Part shown: positions 12,903-24,858 of the stretch, in pieces | Position numbering within the stretch: the first letter of the stretch is position 1 | Layout of the letters: every line of letters begins with the position of its first letter | Source: Schistosoma mansoni | Lineage: Eukaryota > Platyhelminthes > Trematoda > Strigeidida > Schistosomatidae | Assembly (NCBI RefSeq): GCF_000237925.1 | Contig: NW_017386046.1 | Coordinates: forward strand, 434,001-498,000 | DNA: 64,000 nt | Direction: 5' to 3' | Program-made: the position numbers and the translations under genes | The notes under the pieces: generated by a model | What the model was told of the DNA's origin: nothing | Databases searched by the model: none | What the model saw: only the letters and a program-made list of their open reading frames with translations

Positions 12903-13400
12903 GAAATGTACCTTCGTTGCACCTTAAACGTTTCTATTTTTTTTAACCCTTTCTTGCATTTATTACATCATTGAGTTTTTTCTAATTTCAACTATATTCC
13001 AGATTAGCAATCTTATTTTATTAACTGACATTTACTCATTTTATTTCTATCAGCATCTACTTATTACGTAATCACTTGTTTCTGGCCGTTTAAACTCTTG
13101 TTATAATCAGTGTAATAGAAATTTCTTTTACATAAGGTATATATTTACAATATTCCATCTAGTGCCCTTCCAGCCATAGGAACATGATGAAGCCTTTTAG
13201 GTCCTTCTGGAGAAGAGTCCTACATTGAAGCACGGTGCAACTACCGGGGCGGGATAGCTGTTTTTTCACTGTTTACGCAAAACCATCTTTTTGAACCCTC
13301 AATAGTTATGCAATGACTCTTTGTAGCATTCGTAATCGTTTGCGGATATAGATAGAGTGAATGATTAGGCCGATCTCTACCACCCCGATTACCGCTCAAG
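12903..13400 (+). repeat. Penelope-like element 3' untranslated region
   Basis: The part from about 13055 to 13370 matches 55140-55531 closely. Shared landmarks are ATCACTTGTTTCTGGCC, ACATAAGGTATATATTTAC, CCAGCCATAGGAACATGATG and GTAGCATTCGTAATCGTTT. Its position directly behind the broken ORF is why I call it a 3' UTR. Confidence 0.65.
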
Positions 13401-13882
13401 AAAAAACCTTTTTTTAAAAAAAAAAATGAAATTTATTATAAGCAAAATTTATGTGAATTTTATTTTTATTTTTTATCTGAAATACTCATGTACATTAGAA
13501 AGAACATACAAACAAATAACCCAACACACAACTAAACAAGAAAAAGGTTCATCCATCAAAATTACCTTGAACCACTTCTTATTCAACATCAATATTAAGA
13601 AAGAGTATACAGCAAAAAATGTATAAAATGAACATTACGATTTTATATATTTCAATAACATTAATGAATCTTAATATTATTCTCAATGTAATTAATTATA
13701 TAACACTAACATTATGGCATTATTACGTTCTTTTACTTTTTACATATCTTTCATTCAGAATATAGAATAGTAATATCGTTTAAAGATCCCCATCATATTA
13801 AGAGAAGACTAATATTTGAATGAAGAATATTCTTTTCGATAAATTTTTTCTTCAGGTTCTTCGATTATATATATCCAAATTA
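13401..13882. other. A+T-rich spacer
   Basis: A-rich and T-rich runs around 13400-13480. No gene or repeat seen. Confidence 0.5.
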
Positions 13883-14357
13883 ATAATTCGAAAAGAAATG
13901 GCCAGGTTAAAGGCAAAGTACATCGTTTAAAGCATGTCACTTAAGGGTTGTCAAATCAAATAGAATAAAACTGTTAATGTTGGTATGACTCCATATAGAA
14001 TGTTAACACTTGAATCTGTATATGTGTTAAGTGAAAATCTTAAGATCTGTGATCAGAATAAATATGGGTCAGATAGGGTGAGAGAGATATGATCACAATT
14101 CGATCAAGTGAAAGACTAAATTATGTGAAAAATTAGTAAGACGTAATAAGGAGGGATCAATGTGAAGTGAATGAAACATGTATAGGGAAGATTAATAATG
14201 ATGTTTAACCAATAATAATAATAATAATAGAAAGATTTGTCAGTCATATCAACATTAATAATTTCATTCTATTTGGTTTGACAATCCTAAATGGACATGC
14301 TTTTGAACGATGTACTTCGCCTTTAACCTGACCATTTTTTTTCTTGGATTATTAATT
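13883..14357 (-). repeat. Penelope-like 3' region inside a long inverted repeat
   Basis: The arms at 13883-13994 and 14244-14357 are inverted copies of each other of about 110 bp (shared words include GGTTAAAGGC, AAGTACATCGTT and AAGCATGTC). Between them lies about 220 bp that matches, inverted, the sequence after the Penelope-like ORF at 18900-19165 (AATATGGGTCAGATAGGG, ATTAGTAAGACGTAATAAGG). The right arm runs into the assembly gap, so the element may be longer. Confidence 0.65.
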
Positions 14358-14557
14358 NNNNNNNNNNNNNNNNNNNNNNNNNNNNNNNNNNNNNNNNNNN
14401 NNNNNNNNNNNNNNNNNNNNNNNNNNNNNNNNNNNNNNNNNNNNNNNNNNNNNNNNNNNNNNNNNNNNNNNNNNNNNNNNNNNNNNNNNNNNNNNNNNNN
14501 NNNNNNNNNNNNNNNNNNNNNNNNNNNNNNNNNNNNNNNNNNNNNNNNNNNNNNNNN
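14358..14557. other. Assembly gap (200 N)
   Basis: Exactly 200 N, a conventional placeholder, so the true size is unknown. It abuts a long inverted repeat. Confidence 0.98.
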
Positions 14558-16121
14558 TATTACTGACCATTCATCAAAATATTTTGTTAGTTCTTTCTTC
14601 TCTTTTTTTATATATTATGCAACGTAGCAACAGCTTGATTTTCGAATAATAACTTTGATTAGTAATAATCCTTCTCTTCCAATTAATTAATGTTAGTTTA
14701 TAATCGATATGTCATTATATAATTATTACGTGACGTATCTACTCCATGAGTGTTATTTAATTATTGTAAATCATAAAGATAATTGGCAAAATCTAGTCTT
14801 GAATAGTTTTAAGTTTATGCATATGACTTCATAATTAAAATTCATAATTATCATTATTTGAAAGACAATATCAGAGCAGTGATGGTTGCGCTTTTGTTAC
14901 AAAGATTGATTTTGGTAACTTATTCCACAGAATCGATGATATACTTGCAAAGTAACTCACATAGAGGGTAGATTTAAAGTGGGATAATCTCACACTTCAT
15001 AAACAGTTGCGAATTATATATAACATTGTGATTCTGAATATTGCAATTGAGTAGTGAGTGTAAACGACGATTAATTTAGAATTTTGTTAGAAAATATTAG
15101 ATTCCATGAATGATGGAGTATCGACTGAATAGATATGAATTTTTAGTTGAGAGTACAAGAATGTGAAGTGTGAATCGTCAGTAGGGAGATATGCTGACGT
15201 GATTTTATGGATTCTTGGTAGAGTACTGGAAATCAAGTTGAGTAATCTGAGAGTGATCGAACAGATAATTTACACATTAAAATATGTGAGTTAATGTTAT
15301 AGAGGTAACGTATTTTGCAAGTCATTAATATTTGTTCTGAGGTAAACAGATTGTGCAAATACCTGGGTCAGAAGTCTACAATTCTATGAAACTTAGATAA
15401 CGTTTTACTATAATATCAAGTGCTTAACCTAATACTCACTTTCCATTTGACTTAGTTTTTTTCAATCAATATGATTCGGAAGCTTGCAAGACCAATATAA
15501 GTACCGATAATAAGTTTCTCTTACATGAGTTTCATCTTTTTTTGAAATATATTTATGAATGAATCTGTTACAATATATTAAAGCAATGATTTATGGAATC
15601 TGCCATTTTGTTGCGAAACTCAATAGTCAGCTATACAATAGCTAGATCTTGACTTATGAACTTCTCAAAATACATTCAGAGGATACGTTTATACTGAATC
15701 CTACAGATCGATAGTTGCAGATACTCACTAATAGCAGTTTATTGACTGAAACTAGTGTAAATAAACGTGATCTCTAACAAGAAGAATACAGTTTAGTCCA
15801 ATAAAATGAAATGCTTATCTACAAATTATTCACAAGAATGTAAAGAATGATAAGATGTTATATACGTTTTATACGTTTTAAAATATGTCTGTAGAAGATA
15901 TTCCAATATTACTTGTTCTGCTTTAAAAAACTCTATGAAACTTTTTTTAAATGGTCCAGACATTTTAAATTCACAAAATATCTTACATCATTGCGCAAAA
16001 TATATTCCAGTTATAATTAATAAGTATTGAACAAGTGCTCAATTTCAGTGATCACTTTTGTAATAATTAAAATGCAGTTTATTGCTGCATTACATTTTAT
16101 TTTAGTAAAAACAGGTTGTAA
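14558..16121. other. Spacer with no clear gene
   Basis: No exon or repeat family identified. About 14900-15330 is purine-skewed on the plus strand, like 9000-9330. Confidence 0.45.
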
Positions 16122-16298
16122 TATAAGTCCTCAGTTCGAATCCCGCGAATGAGATCGTGGACATGCACTGTTGAGGAGTCCCATACTAAGACGAAACGGC
16201 CGTCCAATGCATCCAGGTTTTCAATGGTAGTCTAGCTTCAATCGACTCATGAATTCAACCATTAAATTACTTCAATCTCCATAAAACCCTTTTCTGAT
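16122..16298 (+). repeat. 5'-truncated family-2 SINE
   Basis: Starts near the B box (CAGTTCGAATCCCGCG), then the hammerhead region at 16165-16210, then the tail ending ATAAAACCCTTTTCTG. The core has TTGAGGAG (C3 changed to U), and stem I has one mismatch. GAAAC and the GGCCGUC cleavage strand are intact. Ribozyme activity is doubtful because C3 pairs with G8 in the active fold. Confidence 0.75.
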
Positions 16299-17611
16299 AA
16301 TAATATAAGTAATGATTTAACATTTATATATTTGGATACCATTTCATTTCCTCTTATCATTGTCATGAATATATATTATATAATAAAGTTACAAAACCCA
16401 GTTTATAGGAGTAAATTTCTCCCAAGTACTTAGTCTATAATGAAAAATACTATCTACAATTCCCATTATGATAATAATTCTTTGCAAGCTAACGTATTAC
16501 TGGTCAGTTATTCTTGTTCTGTTACATACTCTTAATTTGTGTACATCTGCAACTCCGTACAAGAATGATTCACTTTGTAGTGAATGCCACTCACAAGATT
16601 GTAAGTAGTGTGTAACGGATTGTAGAGTCGAAGTTCCAACAGTAGTCAGACGGAGACAAGAAGATCAGTACAGCAAAAGTATGGCCTAAGCAGAAACCAG
16701 ACGAGAAGACAGTTCCAATTTCAGAATATACTGAAAGATTCAATTAGATGATTGAAGGGTAAGTATGTGTATTAAGTAAATGCTTTGTAACTTCTTACAC
16801 TGAACATACACTTTTCCTCCCTATTACTTTCATTATCAATTTAACTTAATGGCTTTCACATAAATGATAAAATAGTGTTTGATAAACGAAGTGATTTTTG
16901 GCTTAAAATTGAACTAATCATAACTAACTTATACAATACAAAACGGTCATATGAAATGATCACAAAATACATATATTAAGCGAGTAAAATGGAAAAAAGA
17001 CAGAGGTTTCAATGAAGAAGCCACTATATAGAGCCTCTTCATTACAACACTTTTAAAAGTGCTTGTAGTTTCTTTCACTGTCTTCTAGAACCTTAATAGA
17101 ATTATGGGTTTATGTAATAATTTAAGACTTAGTAGATATTCAATATCAATCTTGTTTAGTTAACAATATTAGTGATAAGTATGATAAGCTGCCAAGTCTG
17201 TAGTTTCAAAATGAGACATAAGATATTAGAAACAAATGTTATCTTCAGAAGGAATTTTTACCTACTTCCAAATATACTCTACATCTCTAACAGAAAAAAA
17301 ATCCTTTTTATTGTTAAAATATTTTTCAGTTAAATGTTTATAGCATACAAAGACCTGAAAAATACATGATGATAACCTTTTTAAAAGAAAAAAAGAAACA
17401 CAAAGAGAACGATGTATTGTACACCACAAAATCTTTTTGTTTTCATGTTCTAATAAGTCATCTTTTACATTATAAATTCATGACAGATACATGCTTATTC
17501 TTTGTCAGTAGCATATCACAAACTGACAATCCTGTTAACAAAAATCTGAAAAACTTAAGATTATATTTATTGAATAGATGAATTTCTAAGCTTATTTATC
17601 TATTGATTTGA
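16299..17611. other. Spacer
   Basis: No gene seen. A less A+T-rich patch at about 16560-16760 may be old retroelement sequence, but no second copy was found here. Confidence 0.4.
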
Positions 17612-17745
17612 ACACATAAATATTGGTACAAGGAGGCACCAAATAGATATGCGCCGCATAAATCATTCGATTTATGTGAAGGCTGGGATACTGCCCGGGT
17701 GCCCAAACCGAAGCATATGGTCTATGAGGGGTCATCATTTGGAAC
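17612..17745 (+). repeat. Family-3 repeat, truncated copy
   Basis: Matches the first about 130 bp of the repeat at 9436, including GGCACCAAATAGATATGCGC and TACTGCCCGGGTGCCCAAAC, then stops. This suggests 3' truncation or deletion. Confidence 0.7.
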
Positions 17746-17905
17746 TGAGAGGGTAAACTACCAAGTTTATCATTCGAAGCAATAACAACTCAAAGCTAGG
17801 AATTAATAGAATTTATTGATAAGTGATCATAATGAATATAGTATAAATTATTACGAAATATGACTTATATACACACATGACAAGGAATATAGTTGATATT
17901 CACAT

Positions 17906-18197
17906 TGTGCTGCGTGCTACTGATGTAAACAGATATAAGCAGGATATATCATCAATCGAATGTGAAATGCCCGGAGACAGAAGGTTAAGAAAATCAAAGA
18001 AAAGAGATCAAGAACAAAGAAGGATTGGTGTAGAAACAAAAAAACGATTAACTCTGAGACGATTTACCGATATTTGCAAAAGAAACAGTCAAGTTTGAGA
18101 CAATTGATTGACATTTTGCAACTTAAGTATTAACTATATGGTTCTCAAATTTTACTAAGAAGTTCGATTGCCCCCACTTGTGTTCTCGTTCACTACA
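17906..18197 (-). mobile_element. Old solo-LTR-like copy (292 bp)
   Basis: A diverged relative of the LTRs at 34203, 46691 and 47831. It starts TGTGCTGCGTGCTACTGATG and ends TGTTCTCGTTCACTACA, with the shared middle block GAGACAATTGATTG. No matching target duplication was found. Strand is given relative to 46691 and is arbitrary. Confidence 0.55.
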
Positions 18198-18385
18198 ATG
18201 TAATGAAGAAGTGAGAATTAAAACCCACTTGAATTTATAAGTGTAATGTATACTTACGTAATGCTGGTTAACTAGTAAACAGATTTGACTTATATGACAT
18301 AACAACAGATGTCAACTGAATAAGAATAGAGACAATTTAGAGGAGATAATTATCTTTCTGGTTGGACGCGTAGGAAACACTACGT

Positions 18386-18823
18386 TTGGTGTTTTCTACG
18401 CATCCAATGGTGACATCGAGGCTTAAAGATGAAGTTCCTAAAATGGCCACTTCATTTTGTATTTATCAGTTCGACTGCTCCTATGGAGCAAGTTATATTG
18501 GTCGAAGTTCTAGGAATTTACATTTTCGTGCTCGTGAACACCTCCCAGTGTGGCTAAGCAAAGGTCTGATGAGGAAAGTAAACAGCTCGATTTTGGTCCA
18601 TTTAGTACAAACTAGTCATAGTGCCAGTATAAACCAATCTTTTTCAATTATTTATAGGGTCAGTAATTTTTTGCCTAAGCTTGTCAGGCTTAAAGTCCTT
18701 CAAACCGCGGAGGCAGTAGCCATCAGAATGAAGAAACCAGAGTTATACGTACAGAAGAAATATCTCCAACCCCTACTCCTCCCTTGGCCAACCACAAGGC
18801 CAATTAATGAACAATCATCTTAG
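18386..18823 (+). mobile_element. Penelope-like element, GIY-YIG endonuclease fragment
   Basis: A 145-codon open frame reads as the C-terminal GIY-YIG endonuclease region of a Penelope-like retroelement. The block YQFDCSYGASYIGRSSRNL (residues about 27-45) holds the YIG triad, with the conserved Arg just after it and REH nearby. Next come the HLVQTSHS block and the RLKVLQTAEAVAIRMKKPEL block that carries the conserved Glu (EA). The frame ends near PWP. In the family the first motif is usually GIY or similar, and here it is degenerate (IYQ or GAS). The reverse transcriptase that normally precedes this domain is absent and replaced by an LTR-like repeat, so the copy is 5'-truncated and cannot mobilise itself. 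Schistosomes are known to carry Penelope-like elements. It is a different lineage from the remnant at 12.7 kb, judging by the C-terminal sequence. The ATG chosen is only the first in frame, not a known start. Confidence 0.75.
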
Positions 18824-19170
18824 CTATTGTATGACCTAATTTGACTATGTACTTACGACCTTTCGTAATCAAATGTAATTGTCTCTCTTATCTTTATTCA
18901 CAAATTTGTATTATTATTATTATTATTGGTTAAACATCATTCCCTATACATGATTCATCCACTTCGCATTCATCCCTCCTTATTACGTCTTACTAATTTT
19001 TCACACAATTCAGTTTTCCACTTGGTCGAATTGTAATTGCACTATCATATCTCTCTCACCCCCTGTCTAACCCATATTTATTCTGATCACAGATCTTAAA
19101 TTTTCACTTAACATATATACAGATTCAAGTGTTAACATTCTACATGGAGTCATATCAACATTAAGAATAA
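18824..19170 (+). repeat. Penelope-like element 3' untranslated region
   Basis: Directly follows the GIY-YIG frame. It contains an (ATT)n run, then sequence that matches 13995-14215 in inverted orientation (CCTCCTTATTACGTCTTACT, CATATTTATTCTGATCAC). Confidence 0.65.
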
Positions 19171-20529
19171 TTAACAGTTGTCAAGTTGGCTAATTAATGG
19201 TACTGAGAAATAATTTGAGAGGAGTAGAAAAACCTATAGACTTCAGAAGATAGGAAAGAAGGTTAAGAGAGATCAAATAAACTGTATTTGTACTCAAAGG
19301 TTAATCTTAAATGAATGGATAACTATATCCTCTTCTGTATATAAGCTTTTCATTTATGTTCTTTTTGAACTGATTCGTCTGACTGTATAAATTATGTTCC
19401 ATCCAGTTATTTCTGATCACTCTACTTCACCAGAATTCTTCGTCAAAATCATTCATATAGTTAAAAGAATCGGTTCAAAAAGAGTAAAAATTTAAAAAAT
19501 ATGTACACCGAAGGCTATGGTTATCCAGCAATTCAAGCCTTACTTTTGGATACAAAAACAGTGCGTTTAGTCTCTAATTCTACCATGACAGAAATAAAAA
19601 CAGTTGCCCAATGTCACGTGATTAAGAATGGTTTACTGAACGATAATGAAAACTGTCATATGAATCTTTGTGAACAATGAAATTGGAATTAAATAGTTGT
19701 ATTGATTCTATAAAATAGATGCATTTTGTCTAACACAGGAATTCAGGACTTGTGTTTCATCATATTTTGGACTCGTTATTTAGATATACTTGCATCGTAG
19801 TACAGATCTTCATAAAAAGAACCTGATCAGGTGTTTTTCACAGTAAACGCCAACAATTCACCTACTGATCTACTGGCTTGTCCCACGTTCATAAAATTTA
19901 TAATTATATTATTCTTTTTCTCACTTTGTTATCTAGATTTATTCTAATTATAAATTTTACAGGTTCAATGGACTTCTAGACTAAAAACACACACTAGTCA
20001 TTTCAATATTAACAATTTCATCGATATTTGTTCTCATCATTAATAGTACAATACAACTCCATAGTCGGAATTTATCATATTATAAGATAATAAGATAATA
20101 AATGGAAATTATTTACCGAGTTACATGTTCCCTAATAGAACTTATGTAGTAGTATAAAACTTGAGAGTATATAGAAATTGTTCAAACATTTTTTTTTAAA
20201 TTTAGGAGTAACATCACCTAAAAATGAAAGTATACTGATTCGGTATTTCATAATAGTTTATGACTTCTTAGCAATATACATAGAATATCATATTAAGGAT
20301 TAAACTGATGATTTTCAAATCTTTAACCTAATACAGTAGGATTCACTCATCATATCAGAACCTTACAGTCTATATTTCATTTGTTCATACAACACTAATT
20401 CAATTGAAGAGATACTTTCATTCATAATGAATATACATATATATTGTTATATCCTAATGAGTAGTAAATTGTATTTCTTTCATTCTTTTTAAAACTCTGT
20501 ATTCAGCCAGAAAAAATATTATCGACTTG
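19171..20529. other. A+T-rich spacer
   Basis: No gene or clear repeat. A weak inverted pair of AAATTTATAATTAT words lies near 19900-19960. Confidence 0.45.
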
Positions 20530-20694
20530 ATTCTTTTTGGACTAGATTTCCAAGCGAAACGTTGAATTTACTTCAAATTCATTCACTGAGATTTTACAAA
20601 GATATATTATTCCTATTTAATGTCTTACGTCAACTCGGCGTCCAAATACTGTGAAACTATTCGCTCTAATTTAGACGAAAGTCTTTATATATCA
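20530..20694 (+). repeat. Single arm of the 27.8-kb fold-back family
   Basis: Matches both arms of 27777-28094: GAAACGTTGAATTTACTTC, TCATTCACTGAGATTTTAC and AATACTGTGAAACTATTCGC. At its left end a stem (TTTGG/CCAAG) followed by CGAAACGTT resembles the second half of a hammerhead, but the CUGANGA strand is not present. Confidence 0.65.
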
Positions 20695-21364
20695 CTGAAC
20701 TATTTACAAGAAATATAAAATAATTACGTATTAAGATTCTATTCAAATGTTCAATCATCATTATTGTTTTTTCTTCTTTCACTACAAAGAATATTCTACA
20801 CAAACATTTATTTAAGTTTTTTTTCATATTTTTCCAACAAAACTACATTAATCTTTTCTTGTTACTATGGCGAATTTTTTTTTAAAAAAAGCAAACAAAC
20901 ATATAAACGTCAAAAATCTTGTTTATCTGGATAACATTTGATCAATAATTAAGTAGTATGTTAAAATATTCTATTCATTAAAAATGTCATGAAATGAAGT
21001 AACTAAATCGTTGCACAATGAAATGTACGAAGTTGTGTATTTCATTATTTTGTAGAAAAGAAAAAAACAAACTAAAATCTAGAGTTAACTAAATGGTTGA
21101 TATTTTAAAAATGTAATGGCTGTGAAATACTTTTGTTTAAACGATATCTTGTTTTTGTCTTTGCTTTTTTTTTAAAAGAAAGGGGTATATTACTTCTTTT
21201 AAGTGACGAAGGTGACCAATCTCATGATATCCATATCTCATCTTATTATGAATTGATCAACAGGACTCAAACCCAGTAACCATATCATAAACTTTCAGTT
21301 ATCGATAAAAATAATATATAATGAATGAATTGTTGGGTATTGTCAAACAATTTTAAATGCGAGG
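20695..21364. other. A+T-rich spacer
   Basis: Several T-runs and A-runs. No gene or repeat seen. Confidence 0.5.
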
Positions 21365-21905
21365 ATTGGCAAAGCAAGGATAGCATTTCTACAATTGAAG
21401 AACATATGGAACTCAAAACAACTGTCAACTGACATCTAAATGAAAGTCTTCAATACGAACGTCAAGACAGTTAGTTCTATAGTACGAAGCTGAAACATGG
21501 AGAACTACTGTATTCATCATCAGGAAGGTACAAGTATTCATAAACACTTGTCTATGCAAAATACTCAACATTCACTGGACGGATACTATCAGCAACAGCC
21601 TTCTGTGGGAGAGAACAAACCAGCTTCCATCTGAAGAAGAAATTAGGAAAAGACGTTGGAAGTGTATAGGACATACATTAAGGAAATCACCAAACTGCGT
21701 CACGAGGCATTCTTTAACTTGTAATCCAGAAGGGAAGCGGAAAAGAGGAGGGTTAAAGGACACATTACGCCGGGAAATACAAGGAGATATGGAAAGGATG
21801 AATGTTAACTGGAAAGAACTTGAAAGGTTTGTTGAGGACAGGGTTGAATGGAGAATGCTGATGGGCGGCCTATGCTCCTCTACGAGGGATAACAGGCGTA
21901 AGTAA
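21365..21905 (+). pseudogene. RTE-like LINE, 3' end of the RT ORF
   Basis: The 3' end of a non-LTR retrotransposon ORF of the RTE type common in schistosomes. From about 21495 to the stop at 21905 one frame is open: it reads [17 protein letters not shown], then [20 protein letters not shown], then [11 protein letters not shown], and ends [11 protein letters not shown]. Upstream (21365-21495) the homology continues (AAGAACATATGGAACTCAAA; GAAACATGGAGAACTAC) but with a frame break. The catalytic reverse-transcriptase core is missing, so this is a 5'-truncated copy, as expected for LINE insertion. It ends in a short run resembling (TAAG)n, similar to the 36.3-kb copy. A 116-codon open frame on the other strand is a shadow. 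Confidence 0.75.
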
Positions 21906-22602
21906 TTAAGTAAGTTAAACAATTACGTTAAATACAGGATTCAAGTCCTAACGTAGAGATTATTACTAAAATATAAAACATTTACCTAAAACGAACTAAG
22001 TAAGACGAACATTTATTCTGTATTCCACTGATAGTTACCATTCTGAATATGTTCATAGTGTTTTAAAGCAGATATTGTTACAGCATTCGTTTGAAGAACA
22101 CTTATTATGAAACATTGGATAGTGTCAAAAGACTTAAACAGTGAGTTTATATCACTCATTTGTATAAACATATTTCTTATAGAATTTCTGTCAGCTATAC
22201 TTAAGCGAATATAACATGTGGACAGTTTTTAGACGTTTCTCACAACTCCTTATCAAACTTCAAAACGATATAAATTTCCAGTGGATGCTTTCATAATGTT
22301 TTATAGATTGGTTACTTAATTAAATTGTTAATGTCCTAAATACTATTCAATGGTTATATTTTCATCTAAGCAACGCAATACAGTATATTTGACTTTCATC
22401 TAATATGACTAAAAACAACCCTTAATAATTACTAAGAATTTCCCCATTGACAAACCGATTTTCCAATCTGCCTCAAATGAAAATGATTTGTTTATTTTAA
22501 AGTCGATTAACTATTGTATATTAGAGATAACATTCAACAGTTATCTCAAGATAGAATGTAGTTAGAGACAGTCTTAAAATTATTAACATTGTTATCAACA
22601 TT
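21906..22602. other. A+T-rich spacer
   Basis: No gene or repeat recognised. Confidence 0.5.
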
Positions 22603-22846
22603 AACGGTGGCACAATTTCATGGATTGGTTGAAGTTAGAAATTAACACCATTGGATGCCAGCTCAGTGGTATCAATCTTAAGCGTTCGCGCGTGAGACTA
22701 ATAGATCATTGGTTCGAATCCCTCATGAGGAATCGTGGATGTGCACTGCTAAAGAGTCCCATACTAGGATGAAACGGCCATCAGTGTTTTCAGGTTTTCC
22801 ATGGTGGTCTAGCTTCAATTGACTCATAAGTTTAACTATTAAATTG
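22603..22846 (+). repeat. Family-2 SINE, decayed ribozyme
   Basis: Head GATTGGTTGAAGTTAGAAAT, A-box-like CTCAGTGGTATCAATCTTAA, B box GGTTCGAATCC, hammerhead region at 22742-22786 and the usual tail. The core strand is CTAAAGAG, so the invariant G5 is lost and no cleavage is expected. Confidence 0.8.
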
Positions 22847-23030
22847 TTTTCCTAGTTAAAATGTATAGCTACCAGTGTTAATTGTTAAATATTGAAATGG
22901 ACCTTTTTCATTATATAAATAATATTGATAAACAATCTTATACAAACTTAATTTGTCTACATTCCTCTATTATATGTAATGAATCAAAATAAATATATAT
23001 TCTATTAACCACCATGTAGCATAATCGTGT

Positions 23031-23045
23031 TATATATATATATAT
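23031..23045. repeat. (TA)n microsatellite
   Basis: Uninterrupted TA dinucleotides. Confidence 0.9.
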
Positions 23046-23132
23046 GCAAATCGGTTTATATTTATTAGAATGAATCATGCCCAAGTCTATTAACTACTGT
23101 TTAATTATTATTATTGTTATTAATACTAAAAC

Positions 23133-23205
23133 TGATGATGAAGATGTTGTTGATGATGATGATGATGACGATGAGGAGGAGGAGGATAATGATGATGATA
23201 ATAGG
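23133..23205. repeat. (GAT)n-rich microsatellite
   Basis: Imperfect GAT/GAG trinucleotide tract. It makes a run of Asp and Glu if translated. Confidence 0.9.
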
Positions 23206-23469
23206 AATATGAATTCAAGTCCAAGTGAAAGAAAACAGATATGGTATATATTACTAACTAATATTCAGACAGAATATATAAATATCTTGATGAAAGTAAA
23301 AGCTTAACCAACCAAATTCACTTGCTTTTAACTGACATTTCAACAACCATAAGTTTTTTTAAAAGTAGAAAACCCATTAATAATAACCATAAATCATTTA
23401 GGCTTATTCATCTATATTGAAATCAATAAAGATATAACTGGATATTTTATTTGACATGGAATATACATC

Positions 23470-23472
<3 letters not shown>

Positions 23473-23513
<41 letters not shown>
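23473..23513. repeat. (AT)n microsatellite
   Basis: About 20 AT units without interruption. Confidence 0.95.
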
Positions 23514-23518
<5 letters not shown>

Positions 23519-23871
23519 TCAAATGATGCCAGACGATAGATTAAGTTTTTTCAAAAGGGGTAACTATTATGTTGTTATAGCAACAATTCACATGAATATA
23601 CATACACCTATTTTTTATACAGAATTTTAAAATTAATTCAATAAGACAAATATTAAAGTTATAATTTTGGTTAGTAATAATTAATCTGAAAGGAAATGTA
23701 AAGAACTATCCCTAATATTTGATAACGTAGTAGTAGTATAAGTCTAAATGAACATAATTGACATAATTCAGTTGAATAATCTTCCAAGAATTACAAATTC
23801 CAGTCATCAGCATTAAGAACTCAAATTTTCATGGCAAATATCTAAAACGTCCTAGTAGAATATTTTAGTTT

Positions 23872-24033
23872 TTGATGGAGTTTTGTTCACTGAGCTGGAT
23901 GGTTTGGTCGTGGAGCTTTCATCGTCCTTCTGAACGATATAATCAGCACAAACTTCGGGTAGAAGTGGTGTTTGAATTTCTCCACATGTGGTTCACAGCT
24001 TGTCCTTGTGATGATGTCGTTCAGAAGGACGAT
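23872..24033. repeat. Repeat with inverted ends beside a gap
   Basis: The word ATCGTCCTTCTGAACGAT at about 23919 returns inverted just before the gap (TCGTTCAGAAGGACGAT), enclosing about 80 bp. Such a short-period, inverted arrangement next to an unfilled gap suggests a repeat array that did not assemble. The family was not identified. Confidence 0.5.
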
Positions 24034-24233
24034 NNNNNNNNNNNNNNNNNNNNNNNNNNNNNNNNNNNNNNNNNNNNNNNNNNNNNNNNNNNNNNNNNNN
24101 NNNNNNNNNNNNNNNNNNNNNNNNNNNNNNNNNNNNNNNNNNNNNNNNNNNNNNNNNNNNNNNNNNNNNNNNNNNNNNNNNNNNNNNNNNNNNNNNNNNN
24201 NNNNNNNNNNNNNNNNNNNNNNNNNNNNNNNNN
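24034..24233. other. Assembly gap (200 N)
   Basis: Exactly 200 N, so a placeholder size. The left flank is an inverted repeat. Confidence 0.98.
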
Positions 24234-24684
24234 TTTCCAACTAGTTTTTAATACATCAGGAAACAAGATTTTACAAGTGGGTAGTTTACGACAAAGAAAA
24301 TAAAAATATTGCAAAATGTAAATTAATTTTGCACAATTACCAAGTCTATTAATGTCGTCTATAAGTTACTATGACTGCCAATTGAAAAAAATAATAACAT
24401 TTAAGCTCATTCTAAAATAAAGAGATTGTCCATATTCTTGAATTCTTAAAAAGACCTAAATAAAGTTTTCAGGGTCTCCACATTGTTTCTAGTTAGAGTT
24501 AGGTACTTAGGGTTTGGAATTACGTTTTTAGGGTTGAGGTTCTCATCGCAAATTCACATAAGCTATCATATAAAAATGTTCTGCAGCTATATGAACAAAT
24601 AGATTTTGCTTAGAAATATAAGGTGCGCCATCTGATTATTTCATTCAAAAAATGTAATGTCACCATGTTAAGATTCATTTCAGA
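24234..24684. other. Spacer
   Basis: No gene seen. Two isolated TTAGGGTT-like words near 24500-24530 are too few to be telomere-type repeat. Confidence 0.5.
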
Positions 24685-24858
24685 ATTAGGAGATTATGAA
24701 TTAAGGTTATATCGAGGTAATACGCACTGTATGCACATATGACAATTAGAGACTGACCAGTTGCAATCCTAACACATCGATGGGGAGATTCAAACAAACA
24801 ATACTAAGTGAAATTAAACTTCACCCCATCGCACAAGCAAGTGGCTATCAGGCCGCAG

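Larger units (their letters stand above)
22847..23871. other. Spacer with microsatellites
   Basis: Apart from the simple repeats listed separately nothing is supported. The 76-codon acidic frame at 23077 is a translated GAT/GAG microsatellite and not a credible gene. Confidence 0.45.

Noticed and set aside
14310-14627. Open frames spanning the N run
   Set aside because: They exist only because N is translated as X across an assembly gap. The same applies to the frames at 23872-24314.
21572-21922. 116-codon minus-strand frame
   Set aside because: Shadow of the RTE-like coding strand, which reads as known retroelement protein on the plus strand.
23077-23307. 76-codon acidic open frame
   Set aside because: It is a translated GAT/GAG microsatellite with no splice context or homologue.
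24480-24545. TTAGGG-like words suggesting interstitial telomere repeat
   Set aside because: Only two or three isolated, out-of-register words.
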